In this document: piece by piece, positions 7,066-15,277 of the stretch | Layout of the letters: each line of letters begins with the position of its first letter | Numbering within the stretch: position 1 is the stretch's first letter | Assembly (NCBI RefSeq): GCF_004745825.1 | Contig: NZ_SRLA01000005.1 | Coordinates: 129,106 to 193,105 of the forward strand | DNA length: 64,000 bases | Direction of reading: 5' to 3' | Origin: Hymenobacter fodinae | Lineage (GTDB): Bacteria; Bacteroidota; Bacteroidia; Cytophagales; Hymenobacteraceae | Position numbers and translations under genes: made by a program | The notes under the pieces: model-generated | What the model saw: the letters and a program-made list of their open reading frames with translations, nothing else | Databases searched by the model: none | Told to the model about the DNA's origin: nothing

Positions 7066-7341
7066 ATGAAACTCACTACCGAAGCAAAACAGGCTATTTT
7101 CGAGAAGAACAGCCTCCAGAAGTCTGCCAACGACACTGGTTCCGCTGAATCGCAAATTGCGCTGTTTACGCACCGCATCAACCACCTGACGGAGCACCTG
7201 AAGGTAAACAAGAAAGACTTCTCGACTCGCCTGGGTCTGCTGAAGCTAGTAGGTAAGCGTCGTCGTATGTTGGATTACCTCCAGCACCGCGAAATCAACC
7301 GCTACCGCGCTATCATTAAGGAGCTGGGTATCCGCAAGTAA
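7066..7341 (+). CDS. rpsO: 30S ribosomal protein S15
   Basis: At 91 aa it is close to the usual family length, with the S15 core: the TGSAESQIALFTHRINHLTE segment, the HLK...KDFSTRLGLLKLVGKRRRMLDYL signature, and the terminal YRAIIKELGIRK. S15 binds 16S rRNA early in assembly of the 30S platform. It is followed by a terminator and then pnp, the widespread rpsO-pnp order. Confidence 0.97.
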   Translation: MKLTTEAKQAIFEKNSLQKSANDTGSAESQIALFTHRINHLTEHLKVNKKDFSTRLGLLKLVGKRRRMLDYLQHREINRYRAIIKELGIRK

Positions 7342-7354
7342 CCAGCCCCGAAGT

Positions 7355-7397
7355 AGCAGGGAGCCTTCCAAACCGGAAGGTTCCCTGCTCTTTTTTT
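7355..7397 (+). terminator. rpsO terminator
   Basis: AGCAGGGAGCCTTCC and GGAAGGTTCCCTGCT form a 15-bp stem with one G-U pair and a five-base loop, followed by CTTTTTTT. It is a clear rho-independent terminator that may be partly read through into pnp. Confidence 0.85.
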
Positions 7398-7533
7398 ATC
7401 CGGACTGTTCGGAATCGTTCACGTCCCGAAATTGTATCTTTTCCGCAGAGAGATATTTTGAGTAAAATAGGCCCGCTCTAGGCCTGTTTTTTTGGCTGCT
7501 CGCCCGCTGTCGCTTTTTCAAGCAAACCATACG

Positions 7534-9696
7534 ATGCCCAACTACACCGCGGTTACCAAACACATTACCCTGCCGGATGGCCGGCAGATTTCTATAGAAA
7601 CTGGCAAGCTGGCCAAATTTGCTGATGGCGCCGTTGTGGTTCGCCTCGGTGATGCCATGCTGCTTGCTACGGTAGTTTCGCAGCCCAGTGCCCGCGGCGA
7701 CGTGGATTTCCTGCCGCTGTCGGTAGACTACCAGGAAAAGTTTGGTGGTGCCGGTAAAATTCCTGGCTCTTTCCAGCGCCGGGAAGGCCGTCTGTCGGAC
7801 TACGAAGTGCTGGTTTCCCGCCTTGTAGACCGCATCCTGCGTCCCATGTTCCCGAAGGATTATCACTACGAAGTACAGGTGATGATTTCTTTGATTTCGG
7901 CCGATAAAGACGTGCAACCCGATGCTCTGGCCGCGCTGGCTGCTTCGGCTGCCCTGTCGGTATCCGATATTCCATTTGCTGGTCCGATTTCGGAAGTGCG
8001 TGTTGCCCGTATCGACGGCAAATTGCATATCAACCCCAAAACCGCTGACATTGAGCGTGCTGACATCGACCTCATCGTAGGTGCTACGGCCGACTCAGTG
8101 GCCATGGTGGAAGGCGAAATGAACGAAGTGAGTGAGGAGGAAATGGTAGAAGCCATTGCTTATGCTCACGAAGCTATCAAGGAGCAAGTTCGCGTGCAGA
8201 GCGAATTGGCTGCTGAAGTTGAGAAGGCTACCGTAAAGCGGGAGTACCCCAAGTACGACGAAAATGAAGACCTGAAGAAGCGCATCCACGAGGGTGTGTA
8301 TCAGCAGGCCTACGAAATTGCGAAGTCGGGTAACACCAGCAAATCTGGTCGTAAGGAAGCTTTCGGTGCCATCAAGAAAAGCCTGACCGAACAGGTATTA
8401 GAAGAGCAGCCCGAACTGGACATGAAGATGTTTGGCCGCTACTACTCTTCGGCGGAGAAGAAAGCCATCCGCGACATGATGATCAAGGAGCGTACGCGCC
8501 TCGATGGTCGCCAGCTGACGGAAATTCGTCCCATCTGGTCGGAAGTTAATTACCTGCCCGGTGCGCATGGTTCTTCGCTGTTCACCCGCGGCGAAACGCA
8601 GTCGTTAACCACAGTTGCCCTAGGTACCAAGCTCGATGAGCAGATCATTGACTCGGCTATGCAATCGGGCTACAACAAGTTCATGCTGCATTACAACTTC
8701 CCCGCCTTCTCTACAGGTGAGGTGAAGCCCAACCGCGGCCCAGGCCGTCGGGAGGTAGGCCATGGTAATTTGGCTATGCGTTCTTTAAAGAAAGTGTTGC
8801 CGCCGGAAGAAGAAAACCCCTACACCATCCGGATTGTGTCAGACATTCTGGAGTCAAATGGTTCTTCTTCAATGGCCACGGTGTGCGCTGGTTCGCTGGC
8901 CCTGATGGATGCCGGTATTAAAGTTCGGGCGGCCGTTTCGGGCATTGCCATGGGCTTGGTGCAGGACAAGGAAACCGGTGAATATGCCGTGCTTTCGGAT
9001 ATTCTCGGCGACGAAGACCACCTCGGCGACATGGACTTCAAAGTTACCGGTACGGAGAAAGGCATCGTGGCTTGCCAGATGGATATCAAAATCCAGGGCC
9101 TAAGCAATGAAATCCTGACCAAAGCGCTGCACCAGGCTCGCGAAGGCCGTCTGCACATCCTGCGTGAAATGGCTAAGACCATTTCGGCGCCTGCTGCTGA
9201 GCTGAAGCCTCACACGCCTCGCTCGCACAAGATGCTCATCGATAAAGAGTTTATTGGTGCGGTAATCGGGCCAGGTGGCAAGGTGATTCAGCAGATCCAG
9301 AAGGATACCAACGCTACGGTAATCATCGAGGAGAAGGACGAGAAAGGCCATGTAAGCATCTTCGCTTCCAACCAGGAAGATATGCAGGCAGCTATCAGCC
9401 GCATCCAGGCCATTGCCGCCGTACCAGAAGTAGGTGCTACCTACAAAGGCAAAGTACGCAGCATTCAGCCTTACGGTGCCTTCGTAGAAATTATGCCCGG
9501 CAAAGATGGCCTGTTGCACATTTCTGAAGTCTCGCATGAGCGCTTAGCTGCTCTGGAAGGCGTGCTGGAAGTAGGTCAGGAAATTGACGTGAAACTATTG
9601 GACATCGACAAGAAGACCGGTAAATATCGTCTGTCGCGGAAAGTGCTGCTGCCGAAACCGGAGCGCGCCGCCGACTCAAACGGAACCGCGCAGTAA
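7534..9696 (+). CDS. pnp: Polyribonucleotide nucleotidyltransferase (PNPase)
   Basis: A 720-aa protein, the family norm. I chose the ATG at 7534 (MPNYTAVTKHITLPDGRQ) rather than upstream frame extensions at 7492. It has two RNase PH domains (about residues 10-220 and 325-545), the second containing FSTGEVKPNRGPGRREVGHG. A KH domain follows at about 560-620 (EFIGAVIGPGGKVIQQIQKD), and an S1 domain at about 625-695 (KGKVRSIQPYGAFVEIMPG). It degrades RNA 3' to 5' with phosphate and can add tails. The cytosolic enzyme pairs genetically with rpsO. Confidence 0.97.
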   Translation: MPNYTAVTKHITLPDGRQISIETGKLAKFADGAVVVRLGDAMLLATVVSQPSARGDVDFLPLSVDYQEKFGGAGKIPGSFQRREGRLSDYEVLVSRLVDRILRPMFPKDYHYEVQVMISLISADKDVQPDALAALAASAALSVSDIPFAGPISEVRVARIDGKLHINPKTADIERADIDLIVGATADSVAMVEGEMNEVSEEEMVEAIAYAHEAIKEQVRVQSELAAEVEKATVKREYPKYDENEDLKKRIHEGVYQQAYEIAKSGNTSKSGRKEAFGAIKKSLTEQVLEEQPELDMKMFGRYYSSAEKKAIRDMMIKERTRLDGRQLTEIRPIWSEVNYLPGAHGSSLFTRGETQSLTTVALGTKLDEQIIDSAMQSGYNKFMLHYNFPAFSTGEVKPNRGPGRREVGHGNLAMRSLKKVLPPEEENPYTIRIVSDILESNGSSSMATVCAGSLALMDAGIKVRAAVSGIAMGLVQDKETGEYAVLSDILGDEDHLGDMDFKVTGTEKGIVACQMDIKIQGLSNEILTKALHQAREGRLHILREMAKTISAPAAELKPHTPRSHKMLIDKEFIGAVIGPGGKVIQQIQKDTNATVIIEEKDEKGHVSIFASNQEDMQAAISRIQAIAAVPEVGATYKGKVRSIQPYGAFVEIMPGKDGLLHISEVSHERLAALEGVLEVGQEIDVKLLDIDKKTGKYRLSRKVLLPKPERAADSNGTAQ

Positions 9697-9712
9697 CCCT
9701 CTGCCGAACTTT

Positions 9713-9756
9713 CGCGGGTACCGGGGTGTTGCTCACAACTGACCCCGGTACCCGCG
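9713..9756 (+). terminator. Perfect hairpin after pnp
   Basis: CGCGGGTACCGGGGT and ACCCCGGTACCCGCG form a perfect 15-bp GC-rich stem around a 14-base loop, 17 bases after the pnp stop. Only three T residues follow, so it may act as a 3'-end stabiliser or weak terminator rather than a strong intrinsic one. Confidence 0.65.
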
Positions 9757-9829
9757 TTTGGGTATCTCTCGTATACCGGATCAACAGGACGTTTCCAAGC
9801 ATTAACACTTCAACTCTCTCGCGCCCGCA

Positions 9830-10693
9830 ATGAGACAGCTAAAAATCAGCAAGCAGATTACCAACCGCGAAAGCCAGTCGCTGGATAAATATCTCCAGGA
9901 GATTGGTAAGGTAGATCTGCTAACCCCCGATGAGGAGGTAACGCTGGCGCAACGCATTAAGGAAGGTGACCAGCAGGCGCTGGAAAAACTGACCAAAGCT
10001 AACCTTCGCTTCGTGGTGTCGGTGGCTAAGCAGTACCAGAACCAGGGTCTTTCGCTGGGTGACTTGATCAATGAGGGTAACCTTGGTCTGATCAAGGCCG
10101 CTAAGCGCTTTGATGAAACCCGCGGCTTTAAGTTCATCTCGTATGCCGTATGGTGGATTCGCCAGTCCATTCTGCAAGCGCTGGCCGAACAGTCGCGCAT
10201 TGTACGTCTGCCCCTGAACCGGGTAGGCTCGCTTAACAAAATCAGCAAATCATTCTCCGAACTGGAGCAGAAGTTTGAGCGGGAGCCCTCGCCCGAAGAA
10301 ATTGCCGAAGTACTGGAGCTAACTACTTCCGAAGTAGTTGATACTCTTAAGATTTCTGGCCGTCACGTGTCGGTGGATGCTCCCTTCGTGCAAGGGGAAG
10401 AAAACCGCCTGCTCGACGTACTCGAAAACGAAGACGAAGAGTCGCCTGATACTGGCCTGATGAACGACTCGCTCCGTAAGGAAGTGCAGCGCGCGCTAAG
10501 CACGCTCACCAAACGCGAAGCTGACGTCATCACACTGTACTTTGGCCTTAACGGGGAACATTCGCTCACGCTCGAAGAGATTGGTGAGAAATTCAACCTA
10601 ACCCGGGAGCGGGTGCGCCAGATCAAGGAAAAGGCAATTCGCCGTCTGCGTCATACTTCACGCTCGAAAGCGCTGAAGCCTTACCTGGGATAA
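9830..10693 (+). CDS. rpoD: Primary sigma factor RpoD/SigA
   Basis: A 287-aa sigma-70 family protein. It begins with region 1.2 (SLDKYLQEIGKVDLLTPDEE), has the region 2 core (VAKQYQNQGLSLGDLINEGN... FISYAVWWIRQSI), then region 3, and ends with region 4 (LTLEEIGEKFNLTRERVRQI... KALKPYLG). It lacks region 1.1, so it is less than half the length of the E. coli protein, which is the normal form in Bacteroidota. It is the factor expected to read the TAnnTTTG boxes seen here. A strong terminator follows. Confidence 0.95.
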   Translation: MRQLKISKQITNRESQSLDKYLQEIGKVDLLTPDEEVTLAQRIKEGDQQALEKLTKANLRFVVSVAKQYQNQGLSLGDLINEGNLGLIKAAKRFDETRGFKFISYAVWWIRQSILQALAEQSRIVRLPLNRVGSLNKISKSFSELEQKFEREPSPEEIAEVLELTTSEVVDTLKISGRHVSVDAPFVQGEENRLLDVLENEDEESPDTGLMNDSLRKEVQRALSTLTKREADVITLYFGLNGEHSLTLEEIGEKFNLTRERVRQIKEKAIRRLRHTSRSKALKPYLG

Positions 10694-10712
10694 GGAATTT
10701 TACCCTATCCGC

Positions 10713-10744
10713 AAAAAACCCCGACCTTACCGTTGGGGTTTTTT
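10713..10744 (+). terminator. rpoD terminator
   Basis: AAAAAACCCC and GGGGTTTTTT enclose a 12-base loop, ending in a T run. It is a standard rho-independent terminator 20 bases after the rpoD stop. Confidence 0.85.
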
Positions 10745-10808
10745 GTTAGTAGGTAGTGGCCTAGCGTGGAGTTACCACTTCGGCGGTAGAACCTGGCGTC
10801 GCAACCAT

Positions 10809-10816
10809 TACCTTTG
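10809..10816 (+). promoter_or_regulatory. -7 box upstream of trxB
   Basis: TACCTTTG, the Bacteroidota -7 octamer, 56 bases before the chosen trxB ATG. Confidence 0.55.
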
Positions 10817-10871
10817 CACCCCCTAGTAAACCTCTCACGGCGCAGGCAGCCGCGTGCGCCCTTTCAACCTC

Positions 10872-11819
10872 ATGGAGAATACTTCCCCCGAACACGTAAA
10901 GTGTTTGATTATCGGATCTGGTCCAGCAGGCTATACTGCAGCTATTTATGCCGCCCGTGCCAACTTGAAGCCCATTATGTATCAGGGGCTGCAGCCCGGC
11001 GGACAACTGACCATCACCAACGATGTAGAGAACTTTCCGGGCTACCCAGATGGCATTATGGGTCCTGAAATGATGGAAGACCTCCGAAAGCAGGCGGCCC
11101 GCTTTGGTACGGATATCCGCTATGGTATTGCTACTTCCGTTGACTTTTCTGGTCATCCACACCGCATCACCATTGATGAGAAACTGGAGTTGACCGCAGA
11201 CACTGTAATTATTGCCACGGGAGCTTCAGCTAAATGGCTAGGCCTGCCATCGGAGCAACGGCTGAATGGAGCGGGAGTATCGGCCTGCGCTGTATGCGAC
11301 GGATTCTTCTACCGGGGCAAAGATGTAGTGATTGTAGGCGCCGGCGACACGGCAGCTGAGGAGGCTACCTACTTGGCTAACCTCTGCAACAAAGTGTACA
11401 TGATTGTGCGGAAAGGGGAAATGCGGGCTTCTAAAATCATGCAGAAGCGCGTGTTGGATAACCCCAAGATTGAGGTACTCTGGAATACGGTTACGGATGA
11501 AATTCTGGGTGAGCACGCCGTGGAAGCAGTACGCGTTAAAAACGTGCTGACACACGAAACGCGCGATTTAACCGTTGAAGGCTTCTTCGTTGCCATCGGC
11601 CACGAGCCCAACTCCAAAATCTTCCAGCCTTACTTACACCACGATGAGCAGGGCTACCTGAAAACTATTCCGGGTACTGCCAAAACAAACGTGGATGGTG
11701 TATTCGCCTGTGGCGACGTGCAGGACTACACCTACCGCCAGGCCGTAACGGCAGCCGGTTCAGGCTGCATGGCAGCCTTGGACGCTGAGCGCTATCTGGC
11801 AGCACTCGGAGACCATTAA
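10872..11819 (+). CDS. trxB: Thioredoxin-disulfide reductase
   Basis: A 315-aa flavoenzyme. It has an N-terminal FAD motif GSGPAGYTAAIYAA, the redox CAVC pair inside ACAVCDG at about residue 137, an NADPH motif GAGDTAAEEA, and the C-terminal FAD motif GVFACGDV. It reduces thioredoxin with NADPH in the cytosol. I start at ATG 10872; a GTG 18 bases upstream is in frame but has no better ribosome binding site. Confidence 0.95.
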   Translation: MENTSPEHVKCLIIGSGPAGYTAAIYAARANLKPIMYQGLQPGGQLTITNDVENFPGYPDGIMGPEMMEDLRKQAARFGTDIRYGIATSVDFSGHPHRITIDEKLELTADTVIIATGASAKWLGLPSEQRLNGAGVSACAVCDGFFYRGKDVVIVGAGDTAAEEATYLANLCNKVYMIVRKGEMRASKIMQKRVLDNPKIEVLWNTVTDEILGEHAVEAVRVKNVLTHETRDLTVEGFFVAIGHEPNSKIFQPYLHHDEQGYLKTIPGTAKTNVDGVFACGDVQDYTYRQAVTAAGSGCMAALDAERYLAALGDH

Positions 11820-11820
11820 C

Positions 11821-11936
11821 AGTGAATGAGTGAATGAGTGAAGTAGGGAAGTGGCCTAGGAGACACTAGTTAAGCTAGGTCTGCGTTGAAGCTGCTCTCC
11901 ACTTCACTCATTCACTTGTTTACTCATTCACTCATT
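11821..11936. repeat. Inverted TCATTCAC-type repeat pair before the M23 gene
   Basis: A 16-base arm AGTGAATGAGTGAAGT (11829-11844) is matched by its reverse complement ACTTCACTCATTCACT (11901-11916). Both arms are embedded in longer runs of the ACTCATTC unit (11821-11844 and 11901-11936). The 56-base loop holds one GGCCTAG motif. The right arm ends just before the TTG start of the peptidase gene. The same repeat type flanks the tyrS/holA promoter region. Confidence 0.7.
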
Positions 11937-11942
11937 AAATTC

Positions 11943-13100
11943 TTGCTCTTGCCTCAACTTGTTAAACTCTGGCTGCTGCCGCTGCTACTGATCGGGCTGT
12001 TTTTAGGCTTGCCCGGTCAGCTGCTTGCCCAGCGGCGCAAAGTACCGGAGCCGAAGGCGAAATCGGGTTCTGCTGGCACCCGGAAGGATTTCTTCCGGAT
12101 CAAGTCGCCTACTATTCGCTACGTCCGTCCGGATACGACTATCCTTATTGAAACGGAAGAGCTGCCCGACGATAACTCCGATGCGGCTAAGTCAATCTTC
12201 TTTAATCCTGCCAAAAAGCTCTCCATCGTCAGTGAGGATACTAGCTCCTTGAATGAAGGCGAGCAACACATTGTGGAGGTGAAGGAAGAGGTTAAGATTG
12301 ATTCTTCTTGGATTCAGGTAGCGGGTTATTACGCCATCTGGGACACGCACAACATCAACCCGTACCGGGTAGATGGGCGTCGGATTAAGGATACGCTTAA
12401 TTTGAAGCTAACAGACCCGGCTAATCAGCGGTATGCTAAAATGCCGCTGTCCTCTACACCCCTCACTTCCGACTTTGGCTTTCGGGGCTACCGCTGGCAC
12501 TACGGCGTAGACCTGGACCTGGAAACCGGCGACACGGTGAAAGCGGCCTTCGACGGGGTGGTGCGCATTGTAAAGTGGGACGGTTCGGGATACGGCAACT
12601 ACATCCTGGTACGCCACTACAACGGCATCGAAACGCTCTATGGTCACCTGCAGAAGTCGTTAGTAACGCCCGGTACTTTCGTGAAAGCGGGTCAGTTAAT
12701 TGGCTGGGGTGGCAGCACAGGCCGTAGTACCGGCTCGCACCTGCACTTTGAGGTACGCTACGAGGGTAATCCTATTGACCCCGAGCGGATGTATGACTTC
12801 CCAGATTATAAGCTGATTAAGGACAACTTCCAGATAACTTCGGCCTTGTTTGCCTATTACAGCAAATCGTTACGCTACCGCGGTGGGAGCGTGCCGGGGG
12901 CAGGCAGCGGTGGGGGCGGGAGCAGCCGGAGTAGCGCCGGAAAACCTACCCAAGCTCGGCGAGTGGTTACGCACAAAATTCGCTCAGGCGATACCCTATC
13001 AGAAATTGCCGATAAGTATGGAGTCTCGCAGGCCCAACTTCGGCGCTTGAATGGGGGCACGGGCACTCTCCGTGTAGGACGTACTCTCCGGATCAAGTAA
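11943..13100 (+). CDS. M23-family metallopeptidase with C-terminal LysM
   Basis: A cell-wall endopeptidase of about 385 aa. A hydrophobic signal segment ends in GQLLAQ. The M23 LAS domain has its zinc ligands in RGYRWHYGVDLD (His, Asp, near residue 185) and in GSHLHFEV (HxH, near 270). After a Gly/Ser linker comes one LysM repeat (HKIRSGDTLSEIADKYGVSQ, last 45 residues) for peptidoglycan binding. No ATG is available near the start, and the frame is open back to a TTG at 11886. I favour TTG 11943 or 11949, because the stretch before it is the TCATTCAC repeat. The protein likely acts in the periplasm in cell division or wall remodelling. Confidence 0.88.
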   Translation: MLLPQLVKLWLLPLLLIGLFLGLPGQLLAQRRKVPEPKAKSGSAGTRKDFFRIKSPTIRYVRPDTTILIETEELPDDNSDAAKSIFFNPAKKLSIVSEDTSSLNEGEQHIVEVKEEVKIDSSWIQVAGYYAIWDTHNINPYRVDGRRIKDTLNLKLTDPANQRYAKMPLSSTPLTSDFGFRGYRWHYGVDLDLETGDTVKAAFDGVVRIVKWDGSGYGNYILVRHYNGIETLYGHLQKSLVTPGTFVKAGQLIGWGGSTGRSTGSHLHFEVRYEGNPIDPERMYDFPDYKLIKDNFQITSALFAYYSKSLRYRGGSVPGAGSGGGGSSRSSAGKPTQARRVVTHKIRSGDTLSEIADKYGVSQAQLRRLNGGTGTLRVGRTLRIK

Positions 13101-13115
13101 CGCAAGCCACTTACC

Positions 13116-13179
13116 TGGCCTAGAAACACGAAAGCCCGCTGCCATATAAATCGCAGCGGGCTTTCGTGTTTCTAGGCCA
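13116..13179. terminator. Bidirectional terminator bounded by TGGCCTAG motifs
   Basis: A perfect 27-bp inverted repeat runs from TGGCCTAGAAACACGAAAGC onward (13116-13142) to its reverse complement ending TTTCTAGGCCA (13153-13179), with a 10-base loop. It lies between the converging M23 and aldo/keto reductase genes. The two outer ends are copies of the window-wide CTAGGCC motif, the arrangement known for DNA uptake sequences in Neisseria terminators. Confidence 0.85.
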
Positions 13180-13202
13180 CTCTATGCGACCCTGGTGCAA
13201 GG

Positions 13203-14228
13203 CTAGAGAATGTTCTTCTGTAGCATAGGGAAGTTGCGTTGGTGCCAGTAGGGGTAGATGGGCTCAGTGGCGCTGGCTGCATCTAGCTTGGCTACTTGCT
13301 CCGGGGTGAGATTCCAGCCCACGGCAGCCAGGTTCTGGCGGAGCTGCTCCTCATTGCGGGCCCCGATTACTAGGTTCACCACCGTGGGGCGCTGCAGCAG
13401 CCAGTTTAAAGCCACCTGCGCCACGCTCTTCTCAGTTTCGGCCGCTACCTCGTCTAGAGCATCAATGATGTTGTAGAGCAGCTCATCTGGCACTTTGGGG
13501 CCTTGGCCGCCACCCTGAGCCAAGCGGCTTTCAGCGGGCACGGGCTGGCCCCGGCGAATCTTGCCGCTGAGTAGGCCCGCCGATAGAGGACTCCAGACCA
13601 GTGTGCCTACGCCCTGGTCGAGGCCCAGGGGCATCAACTCCCATTCAAATTCCCGGTTTGCTAGTGAGTAATAGGCTTGGTGGCCTACGTAGCGCGCCCA
13701 CCCGTAGCGCTCCGACACCGACAAGGATTTCATCAGGTGCCAACCGGAGAAGTTGGAGCAGGCAATGTAGCGCACTTTCCCGCTCTGCACCAGATTATCG
13801 AGGGTGCGCAGGGTTTCCTCCACAGGCGTGTGGGAGTCGAAACCGTGCATGTGGTACACGTCGATGTAGTCGGTGCCGAGACGACGCAGGCTGTCTTCGC
13901 AGGCTTTGGTCAGGTGCAGGCGGGAGGAGCCGTAGTCGTTTGGTCCATCGCCGGTGGGGAAGGTGGCTTTGGTGGAGATGAGAACGTCTTGCCGGCGGCC
14001 TTCTAAGGCTTTGCCCAGAATTTCTTCGGCCATGCCCTGGGAGTAGCCATTAGCGGTGTCGAAGAAGTTGACGCCCGCTTCTAGGCAAATGTCAATCAGG
14101 TGGCGTGCTTCCTCTACCTGGGTGCTGCCCCAGGCCTTGAAAAATTCGTTGCCTCCGCCAAAGGTGGCCGTGCCGAAGCTTAATACCGGGATGCGCAGGC
14201 CCGAGGCGCCTAGTTGTCTGTATTCCAT
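13203..14228 (-). CDS. Aldo/keto reductase
   Basis: A 341-aa TIM-barrel NADPH oxidoreductase. The catalytic tetrad can be seen: Asp and Tyr in FFDTANGYSQG (about residue 55-65), Lys in LISTKATF (about 85), and His in YHMHGFD (about 125). The C-terminal cofactor section (NLVIGARNEEQLRQNLAA) is also typical. It belongs with the ion-channel beta-subunit-like/YajO-type subfamily of reductases. The substrate is unknown. It is a single gene, convergent with the M23 peptidase gene. Confidence 0.92.
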   Translation of the reverse strand: MEYRQLGASGLRIPVLSFGTATFGGGNEFFKAWGSTQVEEARHLIDICLEAGVNFFDTANGYSQGMAEEILGKALEGRRQDVLISTKATFPTGDGPNDYGSSRLHLTKACEDSLRRLGTDYIDVYHMHGFDSHTPVEETLRTLDNLVQSGKVRYIACSNFSGWHLMKSLSVSERYGWARYVGHQAYYSLANREFEWELMPLGLDQGVGTLVWSPLSAGLLSGKIRRGQPVPAESRLAQGGGQGPKVPDELLYNIIDALDEVAAETEKSVAQVALNWLLQRPTVVNLVIGARNEEQLRQNLAAVGWNLTPEQVAKLDAASATEPIYPYWHQRNFPMLQKNIL

Positions 14229-14376
14229 AGGATGCGGGAAATAGGTCAGGTGTAAACCGTTGAAAAGTATAGGCTAGGCCAGTAAAGCAAGCCGTAGCCT
14301 ATGCAACGGAACGTGTAACTGGTTCGCGTGGCCTTGTGTTTCGCCGCCATGGTGGGCGGGCTTGCTACGAAGCGTG

Positions 14377-14384
14377 TACTTTTG
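14377..14384 (+). promoter_or_regulatory. -7 box upstream of bshB1
   Basis: TACTTTTG fits TAnnTTTG and lies 93 bases before the bshB1 ATG. The interval contains one GGCCTAG motif (14417-14423). Confidence 0.45.
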
Positions 14385-14476
14385 CGCCTTGTTCCGCTCG
14401 GCTTTCGTCTGGAAGTGGCCTAGCCGCCATTAAGACTGAGGCAGTGAACAGCACTCTTGGAATCTGCTTAGTACGT

Positions 14477-15196
14477 ATGAAACTTGATATTCTGGCCTTT
14501 GGCGCCCACCCCGACGATGTAGAAATGTCTTGCGCTGGCACGCTGCTAGCCGCTGCCGCTGCGGGCAAGAAAATAGGCATCGTTGATTTTACCCGGGGGG
14601 AACTGGGTACCCGCGGTACACCCGCCACCCGCGCCGCCGAAGCCGAAGCCGCCAGCCGCATTCTAGGCCTGTCGGTGCGCGAAAACCTGGGCCTGCCCGA
14701 TGGTTTCTTCCGCAACGACCGGGAGCACCAGTTGCCCCTTATTGCCGCCCTGCGCCGCTACCAGCCCGACATCGTGCTCTGCAACGCCATCCATGACCGG
14801 CACCCCGACCACGGCCGGGGCGCTCAGCTAGCCTCGGAGTCATGCTTTCTCAGCGGCCTCCGCATGATTGAAACGCTAGGCCACGATGGGCAGCCCCAAG
14901 AGCCCTGGCGCCCACGCCTAGTGTTCCACTACATCCAGGACCGCCAGATTCCCGCCGACTTCGTGGTGGACATTACGGCCCACTGGCCGAAGAAATGGGA
15001 AAGCATCCAGGCCTACCGCACCCAGTTCCATGACCCCGAAAGCACCGAGCCCACCACTTACCTTTCAACGCCGGTCTTCAGCAACTTTATGGAAGCCCGC
15101 GCCCGCGAGTTCGGTCACCTAATTGGCGTAGAATTCGGGGAAGGCTTCACCCGCGAACGGCCCTTGGGTGTGCGGGAAATAACAGAGCTGATTTGA
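14477..15196 (+). CDS. bshB1: Bacillithiol biosynthesis deacetylase BshB1
   Basis: A 239-aa PIG-L/LmbE-fold zinc hydrolase. AHPDDVE (residue about 12) and HPDHG (about 112) supply the metal ligands. It removes acetate from GlcNAc-malate in bacillithiol synthesis; Bacteroidota commonly make this thiol. The start is ATG 14477 (MKLDILAFGAHPDDVEMSC), since the open frame upstream has no family similarity. A terminator follows the stop. Confidence 0.92.
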   Translation: MKLDILAFGAHPDDVEMSCAGTLLAAAAAGKKIGIVDFTRGELGTRGTPATRAAEAEAASRILGLSVRENLGLPDGFFRNDREHQLPLIAALRRYQPDIVLCNAIHDRHPDHGRGAQLASESCFLSGLRMIETLGHDGQPQEPWRPRLVFHYIQDRQIPADFVVDITAHWPKKWESIQAYRTQFHDPESTEPTTYLSTPVFSNFMEARAREFGHLIGVEFGEGFTRERPLGVREITELI

Positions 15197-15217
15197 GCTT
15201 CCTTAAAGAAGTGTGCT

Positions 15218-15256
15218 AAGCCAAATGCTACTTTAGCATTTGGCTTCTATTTTTTG
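15218..15256 (+). terminator. bshB1 terminator
   Basis: AAGCCAAATGCTA and TAGCATTTGGCTT form a perfect 13-bp stem with a three-base loop, followed by a T-rich tail. Confidence 0.85.
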
Positions 15257-15277
15257 TTTTACTTATAAGTCAGATTC

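Noticed and set aside
7396..8028. Antisense open frame of 210 codons over the start of pnp
   Set aside because: It overlaps a well-supported gene and its translation shows no domain.
11821..11936. CRISPR-like array
   Set aside because: The repeats are short degenerate tandem units without unique spacers, and no cas gene is present in the window.
11886..11942. N-terminal extension of the M23 peptidase from TTG 11886
   Set aside because: The codons are the TCATTCAC repeat also found untranslated before tyrS and holA, so a later start is favoured.
15218..15256. Considered as a small RNA hairpin
   Set aside because: Position just after bshB1 and the T tail fit an ordinary terminator.
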